From Podaxis mareebaensis (taxonomy: Eukaryota; Basidiomycota; Agaricomycetes; Agaricales; Agaricaceae), in contig JAEUWP010000252.1 of assembly GCA_018524725.1 (NCBI GenBank), positions 86,175 to 150,174 on the forward strand: DNA of 64,000 nt. Reading direction: 5' to 3'. Below, piece by piece: positions 12,784 through 25,243 of this stretch. Each line of letters opens with the position of its first letter. The first letter of the stretch is position 1. The position numbers and the translations under genes were made by a program. Below the pieces are notes generated by a model. The model saw only the letters and a program-made list of their open reading frames with translations, made no database searches and was not told the DNA's origin.

Positions 12784-14758
12784 ATGGGGGAAACTAGTCA
12801 CGAATTTTCAGAAATCCACTTTCCACCGTTCCCTCAACCCCCTCCTGGGGTCACTATTATTCCTTTCAAGGACTACAAAGAACACGGCATACATTTGACC
12901 CGGGACAGAAGTGGGCAAGAAATTGACGGACTGGGAGTTCCTACAGTAGCTCTGCCCATTCGAGACGAGCCAGATCTGGTCATTGAATGGCCTCGGCACA
13001 TATGCGCCTCGCGGCCAGAACTTCAACAAGGTGACCGAAAAGAGTGGTGGCGACACTGGGAGGAGAACGACAAAAGACGGCCAGCCTTTGCATTCAACCC
13101 GTATGCACCGTGTTCACCTCGTCAATCATTAGACTAATTAAACGCCGGAAGGCAACAACCACGGCTCGACAGGATATTCGCTGCCGTTTCTTCATTCCGT
13201 GGCTCCCGCCGCTGGCCATTTGAACAAGATAACAAACCAGGGCCGAAATATTTCTGGGACCAAGTAAATCTTTATATCCCCAAATTTTTGTTCTCACGCG
13301 CCCTTTGTAGTTCCGCATTTTCATCGGTGCAAGCGGGTATCCACCTGCATGGAACCGCATAGACAAACCCAAGCACACGAAGGAAGGTCTTTTGGCGTCG
13401 CCGGATTATTCAGGTGATGAAGACGACGCGTCATTCAACCCACAACCAGCTGCCAACATCCAAGTTTCGACAAACCCAAGCCTGAGCGAGAAGAACGAGA
13501 AGAAGCAGCGAGATGGTCCCGCCCGCCCACCGTATGCATACTATAACGTGAAACCCGTGGATCTCAGCAGCGACGAGGCTGTTCGTGAACTTTTGGAACT
13601 TGACAAGCTGAAAAGGGAGGAGCGACTCATCGACTTCCTCGACGACCCTGAAAGGGTTGTCAAGGCGTTTCTGAGCTCTTATTCGCGCGGTCAAAGCTTC
13701 TGGTGGTTCGTATATGCCCTCTAATTCTCTCTTTTTTGAACAGAACAACTCACGAGAAGTCTAGGTCAGATGAGAACCTCGACATCTTGCCTCGCCTGAC
13801 GTGCTTTTTCTTCGAATTCCTCCTCAGGAACCGCGTTTTTTGTGAGCATTCAGCCGAGCGCAAGTTTCAGAGCGCGCTCAAAGTCGCTGAGTTGGCAAAT
13901 AAAGAACTTCCTTACACGTCTGTTATATCCAAGTTTCTCCCGGACGAATTCGGCAACGCTTGTCGGGAGTATTGGGGCTCCCAAAAAAAGAATCAGAGTG
14001 CTTGGTCCGACGACGATGATGCTGAAGAAGACATCCATACAAGGAAGGAGGAAAACAAGAACATGGCCGTCCCTGGCAGTACAATCGTTACTCACGACGA
14101 TTCCGTGTCTTTCAAATCCAAAATTACGCGTATAACCTTCGATGAAGAAATAGACATGGGCAAAGATGCGATCGACACTCTTTCACAAATACCACCATCC
14201 CCGTCCGTCCTCACGCGTGTTTCAGTCCCAGAAGCATTTCAAACCCTCCTTACACCAACCAACGCCTTCCCGGTGACGCACACCCCCAGACTCGTTGAAC
14301 GCTCTCTTAGACGCATCAAGCACGCCCTCCCTCCAGGCGCTTTCGCTTCCGCTCATGCCAAATCTCATCGCTCCAAGTCTCACAACGACGCTATCGGTTC
14401 CATCGACGCCGTTGAGGCAGATCTTGAGAATATGCTACTTAAAGTCGTGCTGGTGCCATGGGTTGATTCAGGATTTTATGGGTACGAAAAACCGGAGATT
14501 ATTAAATGTTTCGAACCCGCACAGGGAGCAAAAGGAGGATTGGAGGAAGAGCATGACCCGCTGGAGGACGAGATTACCGTCCTCTTCTCTGTCGCGTCGA
14601 AGGACATGGATGTGTTGCGAGATGCCATTGGGATGGGTTTGGCCGGAACTTGGGTTCAGCTTAGGCCTGTTGGGGAGGACGGGAAATACTCGAAGAGGTT
14701 GAGTTATTGGTACCTTGATGACTTGGATGCTGTTATTCCAAGTTATTGGTCCTGTTGA
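12784..14758 (+). CDS. Conserved basidiomycete protein, possibly Arb1-like (Argonaute chaperone)
   Basis: A four-exon model closes in frame: 12784-13100, 13152-13263, 13311-13702 and 13765-14758, about 604 residues. The intron at 13101 starts GTATGC and ends GGAAG with branch GACTAAT. The second starts GTAAAT. The third has two equivalent donors three bases apart (13703 or 13706) and its acceptor at 13763-13764, which restores SFW-SDENLDILPRL. The N-terminus (FPPFPQPPPGVTIIPFKDYK) is proline-rich. The core has LLELDKLKREERLIDFLDDP, then FFFEFLLRNRVFCEH and KVVLVPWVDSGFYGYEKPEI, and the end is YWYLDDLDAVIPSYWSC. An Arb1 match (subunit of the Argonaute siRNA chaperone complex in heterochromatic RNAi) is suggested by my memory of the central block and is not proven. 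It is head to head with the membrane-protein gene at 10901-12338. Confidence 0.7.
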
Positions 14759-14924
14759 GTCTAACAGATCCCTATGCTGTTGATAGACAGTAGTATATTG
14801 CATGTGATACTTCTAACGTACATGTAGACGTGTGGAAAGGTGCCGCAAATCATGATCGTTAAAAATCGAAATTTAAATATGCCCAGGTGCCTGGCTTCCT
14901 GAATTATTGAGTTATCGATACGAA

Positions 14925-17900
14925 TCAACGCAATCTCGAAGGACCTGCAATGGCATTCTCCTGCCTTGGCCGAACTGTCGACTGGACACCATTCACCTGC
15001 GGATTAAATCCATTACCAGTATGGTCCGAAGGTCCTACGACGATATCGTTCGTTGAATTCATCTTGGCTTCATCCGGGATTAGATACTCGACGTCTTCGT
15101 ACATGTGAGGAAATAATATTGCTAGCATATCATCAACCCTTTACCGAGGCCCCTTTAGTCGATCTTCGATAGCAAGCATGGATAAGATGGGACACACTGG
15201 AAAATGAAATCGCCTTTCTGCGTTTTCTTCTTTGTTGGGGAGTCAATAACCTTCTTGGTATCGTCCAACTCGAAGCTGGACACGTTAAGCGTGCCAGCTG
15301 CATTGTCTTTGGTGTATAATGATAGACCCTGACGTGCTGCTAGGTCGAGGATATTTCTCTCGACGGTGTTCTCGGCATAGTAGCAGTATACTAGACCAAC
15401 GCACAACGTGAATATCCGCAAAGGGAGATTGGTAGTAAATGTACTGACCTTCAGTTGGGCGCGTTTGGCCCAAGCGGTCAATACGTGCAATGGCTTGAAG
15501 TTCGAACCCATGATGGACAACGCTTTCGAGGAGGAAGACGCGGGAAGCACAGGTTAGGTTCAATCCTGCGTTTTCGCGTTCACTGCGCAACACAGTTCTG
15601 TAAGACTAGGAGAGGCACCGTGGGAACTCAGAACTCACCCATGGAGGAGTAACACAGGAATGTCTGGGTCCTTTCTGAACCTCTTAGCGGCGTCCTCATT
15701 CTTCGAGTTCTGGTCTATACGCAAAGAGTGGATATCTATTTCAATAAGTGAGTCATGATTGGATGTGATTCAAAAAGTGGTTTAGGTGACCATTGTGAGA
15801 CAGGGCGGCTTGGACAACTATGATCAGTGATATTAGAGTCCATACGAAAGGGAGTTGAACGGAGCAGCGTACTGTGTAAAGAATCTGCCCAAGCGGAAAA
15901 TACGATACTCTTCGAACCAGGATCATTATCCTGCAAGTACAACAAATGTTTTACGAGCGTCTGGACCTTGCTTCCGTAGTCACCGCGTGCTTCAACTTGC
16001 TGGATTGCCTCGAATGTCTCAGGATCTGAGTGGCATGCAATAAACCATGTTTCGAATGTGAACCGACGCGAAAGGGACAAAAGCACGTACGGATGGTATT
16101 GTACGCGATTTTCCGGCGTGAGTTCGGGATGTCTTCTTCCTTGTCGGGACTTCTGGCATTTGCGCCCGGTTTCGGTTCTGGCTCTGCCTTTGACCCAACG
16201 GTAAATTGTTGGAGGGCAGTAGGGTCAATAGCAACTCTGTCGGAGACGTCATCTGAGAACACTCCGGTGTAATATAAGACTCTCATACCTGCACATTGGA
16301 CACGTTCGCCCTTCCTTCCTTGTCATCCAAACCCGCATACATGTCTAAGTGAAGGACTCAGATTCGTAACCGTTACATCATGTTTCACATTACCTCACAG
16401 AACATATGTGCACTGGTCTTGTATATTAGCGAGTGTGTACGGAATATGGCACTGAAGAGGGCGCACCATTGGGTGATATACCCTCGAATAAATTCGCATT
16501 TGCACAGGATACAAACGTCATCGTCATCGTCCTCTGCCATTTTCGCTTTGTTATGGACCAGGTTAGCAAGGTATCGCTGTCTTGCCCGTCCGACCGTAAT
16601 CTTGGTGTCTAGTTGTTTGTACTTTGCAACCTCCTCTGCGATTGCATCTTCTATCTGCCCATCCCATTCTGCTTGTACGACCGAGTCCGAAATTTCTTGG
16701 AGTTGTCGGAAGTAAATGATTCTATGGTTAAACACTCTCCGCATCAGCGCGAGATCTGCATCGAGCTTGTCATGGAGGGATTCTGCAAGGAATTCTCGGT
16801 CATACTTGCGTTCCGGTCAATTCTGAGATACGAACCTTGTTCTGAGATGAGGCGTCGCAATTGGTTCCACGCATTCCTCGCCCACAACTTCTCTGGGTCC
16901 TTGTCGTTTTTAATCGCAGCTGCAACACCGTGGAGATCACTGGCGACCTACCCTCAAATCTTAGTTACCTTCACGCGTATTTGTAGTTGAAACGTGCTCA
17001 CCGTACGTAGTGCCTTGTTTCCCAGCTTCTTCAGTATCAGCTTCCGCTGATCCGACAACTCTCTATGCGCGACCTCGTGCTCCGGTTGAAAAGCTACATC
17101 GTCCGGTGCTTCAAGTACAAGGTCTTCAATGACGTCCGCCGCTTTCATCGCGGCAGTCGTTTTACGGAGCTTCTTCTCGCGGACATCATGCGCAGCCAGC
17201 AACGTACGTTCGTGAAGCAACGCTTCTCTGCGGTCGGCCAATAGGGCTGCATATAGTTGCAGATACACTTCGGCTTCACCTTGGTTATCCAAGGTACGTT
17301 GATACTCTTGTCCATCCGCCTCGCCGTTGCCGGGGCTCAGTTTCTGGGACAGGAGCTCGATTGTGTGAGTTCTCCACTCCCAGAGAAGAGCGGATTGTTC
17401 ATTGAGGATGTCTTGTATAATTCTGTGCGCTTCTTCCATCTGTTATTTTTGTCATCATCAACAACTCATCGAACGCTGACGATGCTTTTTACGCACCAAT
17501 TCCAAGGATTTCTGAGTTTTACAGCCACCTTCAAGGTAAGGGACTTCAATCAAAAGGTCGGGTGCAGAGATACCCTCTCGGCCCTCTCGTATCCGGGAGA
17601 TGTTGAGTGTCTCCATGACGCGGTTGACATCCTCCTCCGTGCCTATAAGCAGTTAGCTGAGCTTCCGACGTTTCGTTGACGCGGAAAAGACATGCCCTTC
17701 AAAATATCTTTTCTGATCTGATCCGCAATCTCATATGCTTGACTCTCCGATTCTGCGTGTTGGCCACCAAGGACATGATACACGTCCCCCTGCAAGAATT
17801 TAATACGGTGTAACACGAGACGGATCTCCTTCAGGCGTTGCTGGAGTCCACGAAGCTTGGTTGCATGCTCTTCGGCAGCGGCTGCCACTGAAGGGTCTTC

Positions 17901-20900
17901 ATAGATGGGTGTTGGCGAGTGTTCACGTTCCTTGCCTTTATTGTTTTTCTCCGGCTCCACGTCCACTTCATTGCTGTGATTTTGAGGCGGGATGGAGGCT
18001 CCTCTCTTGAGCGTGTTGCCCTTTTCTTGTTGTTCCCTGATCGCGTTTTGCAATTCCTCAATCAATTGATTAACCTCCTTTTCCGCCGTTTGCAACGTTT
18101 GCAAGGCTATCTGGTAGCGGCGAGGCTCTTGCGTTTCTTGCTGATACTGAGCAAGGGTGCATAGTCCCTGAATCTGCGACAGGTTGAGAAATTCACAGGG
18201 GCACGGTGGGAATCAACCTTTACCTTACTCTTTGTGTCGTCCATAATCGATTTCCAATTCTTATCTTTCAGGTCTTCTAGAACGGCTTCCATAGTCTTCA
18301 GTGCTCCAGGCTTGATTGCTTTATCACCCTGCCTTTGTAGTTGTCCAACCTACAAAGAATCAGGTTTTGCTCGCCAGACATTGGTAGATTGTGCAAGAAC
18401 ACACCTGGGGGTGAGTGCAAATTGCTCGTAATCTACGGAGGGAGTTCCGAAGTAAAGTGACATCAACCTGCCATCCGGCTGAAGCCGCAACCCCCCGTGG
18501 ATCTAGTCCAAGTTCATCCAACATAAGCATCAGTCTCTGGTCGTAAAACTGCGAGGAATTAGCTCCAAAGACCACAAGGGCCACAGCCTAGCACACCTCT
18601 CTTTCAATGGGCCCGAGTTCTATTCCAACAACGTAGCGAGTTTGTTGGGGGATAGTCAACTCAGCTTTGATATCCGCTTTGACAGTTCTATCAATGATTC
18701 AGTCCTTGACCTATGGTCATGTCCTGGCCATAGAACCGACCTGATCGCATATTTCTGGAAGAAAGCCGCGAACTCTCTGGTATTACGCGGGTGAAGGAAT
18801 TCAGTCCACATACGTGAAGAACCAATGAGGCTATCGACGCGCAGGAACCTTCATAAGTGTCAGCAAGGAGTGAAACAAGCGAAAATGAACAACTCACTTC
18901 AGAACATGGCTCAAATCCGATACCTGCGAACGTGCGGGTGTTCCTGAAACGGCAAAAGAAGCTAGCCTGGGTATCAACGACACCATATCTCTGTCCGGGT
19001 CTTAGATTTGAATTGAAGGAGATCAAGCCCGCACGCACTCTGTCTTTCCACCGCCCACCATTTGAACCTCGTCCATAACAACTCGCATCCATTCAACCAT
19101 AACCAATGGACTTCTAGGTCTCTCCACATTAGGATATGCCACGTCCTCACGCCGTGGACGTTGAACGACCGCACGAGCGATATTGAAGTCCGAGCGCAAG
19201 ACCGCGTATGTCGTTATTACGATATCATATTGCTGCACGTATGTGCACCAATCTAGAATGCTCTCCTCCTCTTCCTCGGCTATTATCATCTCCATCGACT
19301 CGCTGCGATCCGATAAATCATCCGACTCCCTTGTTTTGCCCTTTCCTTTCCGGCTGCGTTCTTTCGCTGACGAGAGCTTTCCTTTTTTCGTGTTCGCTTT
19401 CGAATTCTTCACTTTCTTCTGCCGCAACAGTTTCCGTACGCGTTCCTTCTCCTCTGGAGTGTTATTGATCGGGACAGCGATCTTCGACCATCCCTCGTAT
19501 ACGAGGACCCTGAGCGAAGGGGCGTGGGCACTAATTTCATCGGCCCATTGTCCTGCTAATGAACTAGGGGTCACGATAAGAGTAGTCTATAGATCATCAT
19601 CAGCTAGAGCGGAGAATACAGAGCATGAAATTTGTACCCTAACAGCCCTCACTGCTAATCTGGCTTCCGGATCCCAGCGTATCATAGATGGATTGCGATC
19701 CTCGGGCGCTGGATTGAGTAATATCAGGGATAATGTCTCCAACGTTTTCCCAAGCCCTGGCTCCTCCGCAAGTATGCCACCAAATGCTTTTTTCACGACA
19801 GGCTTCTCCAAATAGAGCATTCTGCTGAGTCGATTATAGTAAAACGTATGATTTCCTTCTTGTATCTCGTCCCAGAAGGAATACTCGGCATCATCGCTGC
19901 TCGAAACAATGGCACCATCGGACATTACGTCCTTGCCTTCACGCCGAAGTAGCCACGCCACGCTCCGGCGTTGGAAGGGAAGAAGGCTTGGCAGGAGAGC
20001 ATCAGGTTGCATAGCGTCGTCTGCTAGTCGGGATCGCATTGGGGGAGCGGAAGTAAGGATAGAGTAGAAGTAGGGTATATCAATGTTGTCGAGATTCTGT
20101 CCAGAAGGTTGGCCATAAAGGAAATGATATAAACGAGATTGGCATCCTTCGATGAAAGCAGCACGTTTCTTGGGTAGCTTCCGAGATAGGGGTTCGAACA
20201 GCGAAGGAAGACACAAGGAGACTACCACTTCAAGTTGTAACTCAAAGGGCAGTTCTTGATTGTCTACATCGCAGAAGGCTCCCGGTAGTATAACGACCTT
20301 CATATTGGCCTGGATATTGACTTTGTGTATGTGTTGCAATTCATAGCAACTCTCGAGAACAGCGACATAGTCTTGGCCATTTTCTGACAGTGGAAGGATG
20401 AACCAATCTTGACAGCCTTCGAGCCGATACTGCCTCTCCCAGACGGCAGTCAGCTTATTCTCGAAATCAAAAATCTGGGAGTAACCGACATCGATAGTTG
20501 TGGGTTCAGAAACAGAATCACGAAGGGTTTCAAGAACTCCTAAAAAGTCGGCCGGTACCGCGTCATCGGAATCAGTCGTGTAGCGCATTGCAAAAGTATG
20601 TCTCCAAACAGGTAATATTTCTTGTCCTGGGAGGCTTTGGGAGACAGTCGGGGATGCGGAAAGCGGAAAGGGAACATCATGGTTATCCGTCCTAGTGACT
20701 GAGGCTTCGCCGTTCGGTGTAAGTCTCCGTTTCTTCGCGTTGTGCGTATGAGTAGGGGATCTAGCCCTCTTCTTGCTCTTGATCTGATTGTTTGTCGCTT
20801 CGGTTTGCGATGAGACTTCTTGTAGGATTCGGTCGAATAATCCTCTTAACTTGAGGAAAAGGGGGAAATCTCCGGATTCCTTGCGTTCAGGCCATATGTC

Positions 20901-21062
20901 GGATGCGAGCAGATGTGTGGAAGAAATATGTTGAGAGCATGATATTCGCATAGTACATATGTACAATTGAGGATAGACTTGAGCGGACTTGGGGATAGCT
21001 GTGGTAAGAAGCAAAGAAGGCAGACATGGGGCACGCGCATTCACGGTCATGTGACGTGTCAT
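14925..21062 (-). CDS. SNF2-family ATPase with embedded RING finger, SHPRH/IRC20-type E3 ubiquitin ligase
   Basis: Large multi-exon gene. The ATPase half has a Walker A block GGILAEEPGLGKTLETLSLI (near 19750), LIVTPSSLAGQWADEI, and motif II as VVMDEVQMV. The DEVQ form instead of DEAH is typical of SHPRH. A highly charged insert (about 19250-19450) separates motifs Ia and II. A long coiled-coil region (about 17000-18300) precedes the RING finger. That finger is split by introns and reads CILCKCEF ... QCAHMFCE ... CPMCR (about 16545-16290). The C-terminal helicase lobe includes SKIVFSAWADSLH-like and IARIDRLGQTRPTE (motif VI, near 15470). The last exon, 15128-14925, follows a splice that links ...KGDFIFQ to the LAILFPHMYEDVEYLIPDE stretch. 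Relatives polyubiquitinate PCNA or act in recombination control in the nucleus. The walls between the many small exons are not all resolved. Confidence 0.88.
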
Positions 21063-21771
21063 AAGAAGTCATTTATGCCGGCACCGCCATTACATATTAT
21101 TCGGTGCCAAGTCAAAGCTCCGACCCTGAGAGACCAACCTTTCGCAAGTTCTCAAGTAGCACACTTTTCATATCTTTCAAGGTTGGCGGCATTTCTGTTG
21201 GGGTGACGGTCCCATAGACAACAATTAAACAATGCTTGATGACTGGAACCAAGCCCGGATGTTTGAATTTGTCCGCCGTACGGCCTTCAGGACTGACGCG
21301 TTCGAACATGGGAGAGACAGAGAAACATATCTTAATAAGAACTCCAAAAAGTTTTTTTACTACCCTATAACTGCTTCGCAGGTGTAATCTCTGCTACTTC
21401 CGAAATATGCTCATCTTCCTATACGAACCGAGCAATGACCTCGTCCAAGCTCTGTTAATCCAAGAGAGGTCGACACACAGTCCTTCGCTGAAGACCTACC
21501 GCAGATGCCTGCCAAATACAGCGAATACCAATTGGTGGGACGACAGACCTTTCAAGAAAAGACAGGGGAGGATTTGGATGTTTCCATTTACCCATCAACC
21601 CAAGTAAAGGCCATTATAGAGCAAAGAGAGCATTCTGAAAACATGTACACCTACAAGCACAACATTCAAAGTTTTGATGCCTGTCCCTGTAATAAATCTG
21701 GCACGGTGAGCAGGAAACCATGTCCTCGAGTCTCGTCTGGAATTGTTGATGATCATCAAAGCCTCATGATT
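21063..21771. other. Intergenic, no gene recognised
   Basis: The stretch holds the presumed promoter of the SHPRH-like gene, which starts at 21062 on the minus strand, and the 3' end of the small gene upstream. A 65-codon minus-strand frame at 21112-21309 has ordinary-looking content but no motif and no partner exon that I can support. Confidence 0.35.
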
Positions 21772-22296
21772 CTAAGCCAACCCTGTGAAGCTGCTCCAGA
21801 TTTTCGATTTCCCTGATGATAAATTCGAAACTATCATACGCACCATTGAAGGCACGAGGGGAAGGTGAAATCCCCGAAGCTGGCGGCAACCTTATTACCG
21901 TTTGAAATGTGGGCAAGGATCTCCGGTGGCAACTCAGGAACCAGAGTATCGCCGAATTCACTAGCAAGGGAAATAGCAAAAGCTAGACCCGAGTAATTGA
22001 CTATGCTCATGAACTGAGTGATTAGGTGGAATCCTGCATACCTGACGGTTTTGGAAATGGAGGGAATGGGTTATGGCAGGGAATAAAGCTTAGCTATCGA
22101 GCAACATGGAGCCCAAGACCACTCACGTGTGTGGGACTTGGACTGTGTCCACCGTTACATCAGCTCCGTGACTTCTTTCTGCATCAACTCTGATGAATCG
22201 CAAAGTATCAAAAATGCGTACATTTAGCTGAAAAGCTCCAGTAAATTCAACAATAAATAGTAAAGCACTAGTTTCGTCCAGATCCCTATGCCGCAT
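21772..22296 (-). CDS. Small three-exon gene, function unknown
   Basis: Three exons join in frame with standard splice sites: 22296-22127, 22041-21899 and 21830-21772. The donors are GTGAGT and GTAATA and the acceptors are GTCAG and GATAG. The product is 123 residues and ends at TAG 21774-21772. It includes a mildly hydrophobic stretch (FMSIVNYSGLAFAISLASEF), an acidic-proline segment LVPELPPEILAHIS, and ends SGKSKIWSSFTGLA. The LPPEILAHI string looks like the start of an F-box but lacks the remainder. The gene could be a fragment of a longer ancestral gene. I do not recognise a family. The phase agreement across two introns is the main reason to believe it is coding. Confidence 0.4.
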
Positions 22297-22363
22297 ACAC
22301 AGCCAAAACAACCCCTCTTCCACCCGAATCCCGCTAACCCATCAACCCGTTAAGAACGGCTTA

Positions 22364-24061
22364 TCACCAATCCGGATGTGGCGGCCTCGCCAATTTTCCC
22401 CTCTCCCAAACCTCCTCCACCGAATCCTCCCAATACCGCACCTCATTATACCTCTTCTTCACAAACACCAGCTTTTCAAAGTACGTCTTCAACTCCCAAT
22501 ACGCATCATCATGACACCCCTGCATCACAAGCTTCTTCAACGGCACACCATTATTAGCGCGGACGTTTGCGAACAACACGAGTGGCTGTAGGTCTTCGAA
22601 TCGATATGGTTTCCAGAGTTCGTGAAAGTCTGGATGATCGTATGGATGATTGATGTGTAGTTCCTCAAGGCAAGGCGCGATACGGAATCGTGGGCGGTCT
22701 GAAGGAGGTGGTGCGGTAGGTTGTGATCGGGATTTGGTTCGGTGCTGTGGGTTCTTAGGCCTGGGCTCGAACTGAATGAGTAAGCTACAAAGCTTTTCTA
22801 GGTTTGCCCAAATAGCCTTGGACACCCTTAAGATCTTCAAGGCAGGGAGCATAAGGAGCAGGTCTTCGTCGATGATATCACCATACTTGCTCCACCGGGC
22901 ATCAGGGCAGTAATTAAGCTCCGTGACATTAGAAAAATGGCCAAGAGATCGCAAGGACGAGAAACCGGGTGGCACGGTACTGGCGTAATAGTAGATGGTG
23001 GGGCCTTTGACGCTGACGAGGGTATCAGCCTCGCAGGAATGGTCGCCATCGAGGAAACATGTGATATTGATCTTTGTACAACGATGAAGGAGAGAGCGAT
23101 CGTCTGGGCGAGGGAAGAGGAGGTTCCGTAGATCCGCCTCCCAGCCAAGGTTCCAGAGGCAAAGCGTTATATCTGGCGGAAGGGTGACATGCTGCAGGAA
23201 CGTCAAGGGTACCATCTCAAACGACCAGTCTCCAATCTCCAAATATCGCAGGCATGTTAGTGACACGGGTTTGACGAGATTGCTGGTGTCGAAGATGAAA
23301 TCGTCCTCTAACCCAGCACCGACAAGGATTAGAGTTTCGAGATGTGGGGATTGGCCCAAAGTATTGAGGAACGTGTGAAGGGGGAGTCGCGCTTCATCCA
23401 GCTGATCATATAGAGCCAGGTGTTTGAGATTATGGAAGCTGTCATGAGGCCACAGGGAAACATTCGCCAAAACAAGTTTCTGCAAACGTGTCATTTCGGC
23501 ATTGAAAATAGGTGGTAAGACGTAAGGGGTGCCGATATCATCTTCATCGCTTGAAATGATGGTAAGCGACTTCAGAAGCGCTGCTGGTTTCGTGAAATAT
23601 TTCCACGGAGAGTAAGCCTCCGTGAGAGAGCTGAATATGTGTAGTTCCTGGAGGCGGTCTATGTTTGCAATAACGGCTTTGAGCGCTTTGTCCTCCAGCA
23701 AGCCTTCTGACTCATGAGATTCTGGTATGTCTGAGAGATCAGCGGTGTAGTAAACCTCTAGGGGTAAATCTCCCGACAGAGGCAAGTAGTGAAGGGCTGC
23801 TTCATCAGAAATCTTGCCGATGTGAATCCTGTGCCATAGTGAGGGTGTGGATAGGGCAGTGGTACGCCAGTACCAGCATACGCGCGTTACAGCCTGCCAA
23901 TCATGAAATGAGTCAGGGAGGGGAAAGGGAAAGGGCTCTGGCATGGGTTCGAGTAGGTATCCGAAGATGTGCGCAAGAATTTCGGGTGGCAAACTGTTGA
24001 CGGGGATGGTCCATTTCGTTGGTGAAGCTTCCTTCAAAGCTGGGTTGAGGTAAAGCTCCAT
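22364..24061 (-). CDS. F-box protein, 565 residues, intronless
   Basis: Single-exon gene starting at ATG 24061. The F-box lies at about residues 18-75: INSLPPEILAHIFGYL-like text (here VNSLPPEILAHIFGYLLEP), then WQAVTRVCWYWRTTALSTP and LWHRIHIG. The rest consists of irregular leucine-rich segments typical of Agaricomycete F-box proteins (TRLQKLVLANVSLWP, LETLILVGAGLEDDF, PALKILRVSKAIWANLEKL). Such proteins recruit substrates to SCF ubiquitin ligases. The substrate is unknown. The absence of introns is common in this family. The end (LARPPHPDW) is clean. Confidence 0.85.
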   Translation of the reverse strand: MELYLNPALKEASPTKWTIPVNSLPPEILAHIFGYLLEPMPEPFPFPLPDSFHDWQAVTRVCWYWRTTALSTPSLWHRIHIGKISDEAALHYLPLSGDLPLEVYYTADLSDIPESHESEGLLEDKALKAVIANIDRLQELHIFSSLTEAYSPWKYFTKPAALLKSLTIISSDEDDIGTPYVLPPIFNAEMTRLQKLVLANVSLWPHDSFHNLKHLALYDQLDEARLPLHTFLNTLGQSPHLETLILVGAGLEDDFIFDTSNLVKPVSLTCLRYLEIGDWSFEMVPLTFLQHVTLPPDITLCLWNLGWEADLRNLLFPRPDDRSLLHRCTKINITCFLDGDHSCEADTLVSVKGPTIYYYASTVPPGFSSLRSLGHFSNVTELNYCPDARWSKYGDIIDEDLLLMLPALKILRVSKAIWANLEKLCSLLIQFEPRPKNPQHRTKSRSQPTAPPPSDRPRFRIAPCLEELHINHPYDHPDFHELWKPYRFEDLQPLVLFANVRANNGVPLKKLVMQGCHDDAYWELKTYFEKLVFVKKRYNEVRYWEDSVEEVWERGKLARPPHPDW

Positions 24062-24374
24062 GTATGGGCGAGAGGAGCCAGGATGCTAAGATGAGGTATG
24101 AGCTGGGCTGAGCGGAGAGACGAAAGGAGAGCGCACGGTAGATTCTGATATCTATACGGTGCCCGCCAGCACCCACTGTGTCTGTTTCGACCCTTGATGA
24201 TATCGCGAGGGTTCTTGAGCTACTAAAGGGGGACAAGTAAAGAAGTAGGGGAGAGAGGAGGGTGAAAGTCGTAGATGTGCAAGGTGAGGAGGGTCGGCCA
24301 AGAATAGCACAGTCACAATATGCGTCACATGAAGTCGGTAATATATATGGTACGGAGATCACACGGTAATCTAC

Positions 24375-25243
24375 CTAGTCCAGGTCCGCAACACTCTTCC
24401 CGGCCGCAGAACGCTGGCCTTCCTTCTCTCGCTTCTCTCTTCTGCGCTTCACATCCCAGTTATACACACGCGCAGTATTCACTTCCATCACCGTGATCTG
24501 CTCTCGCAGAAATTCTAGGTCTTCAATTGTGTTTTTCAGGGTAGTTTCCGCAGCTTCCAGCTTAGATTTCAAAAGTGCAATTGCTGCGGGGATTTTGTAA
24601 GACAGCATTACATTTGCCTGCAGATCTGCTAAGTGGATATACTCCCAAGCCAAGAAGATTACATACCCCAAGCCAGAGGTAAACAGTATCAGTGTCTTGC
24701 AATTCTGCTTCAGCGTACAACGTGTCGTTGAGTTCGAAGGTCGTCGTTAAAGGCTTGGAGGCGCCATCTTCCTCCTCGTCTAGGCCCTCCTCGACATCGT
24801 CTTCATTATCATCAGAGGACTTCCCCTTTCCTTCCTGTTCAGTTGTCAGGAAACAATCCCCCGTACAAGGAATCTTACTCACACGACGATCTCTCAGAAA
24901 CGCGACCATGGCAAGCGTTTTCTTGATGTCTGGTATCTTTTCCTCGAGACTGGCACGGCGTTGTGTCAGATTCCCATCCATATATCGGTACTTTCTGCGC
25001 TTTCGTTCAGTGTCAATCAAAGAGCCTTCCGGTGTGGCAGAGCAACGCGTACGCGAGTGCATCTTGAAATCTCTTCAGCGGTCCCTCAACATCGGCATCA
25101 GGTCCCCCTAGGTACGACTCGATGTTTTCCTAAAAAATGTGAGCATGTATAAGGGCATTATACACACAAATACCCACCAGGAACGGCGCTTTGGGAATAC
25201 CCCTTGGATTTTTCTCTTCCGAAAAGACAGGTTGAGAGGTCAT
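24375..25243 (-). CDS. PAC10: Prefoldin subunit 3 (VBP1/PAC10 family)
   Basis: Four exons, 25243-25178, 25129-25053, 24994-24667 and 24617-24375, give 237 residues. The N-terminus (GIPKAPFLENIESYLGG) is the family's conserved opening. FQDALAKYRYMDGNLTQRRA and the IPDIKKTLAMVAFL stretch follow. The first coiled coil is followed by an acidic low-complexity insert (about residues 108-130, DDNEDDVEEGLDEEEDG). A conserved turn reads DTVYLWLGANVMLSY across the third intron, and the second coiled coil then runs to the end. Prefoldin is a hexameric cytosolic chaperone that hands actin and tubulin chains to the CCT chaperonin; subunit 3 is an alpha-type subunit. It is divergent with MRD1, with about 200 bp between start codons, so the two genes probably share a promoter region. 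Confidence 0.93.
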
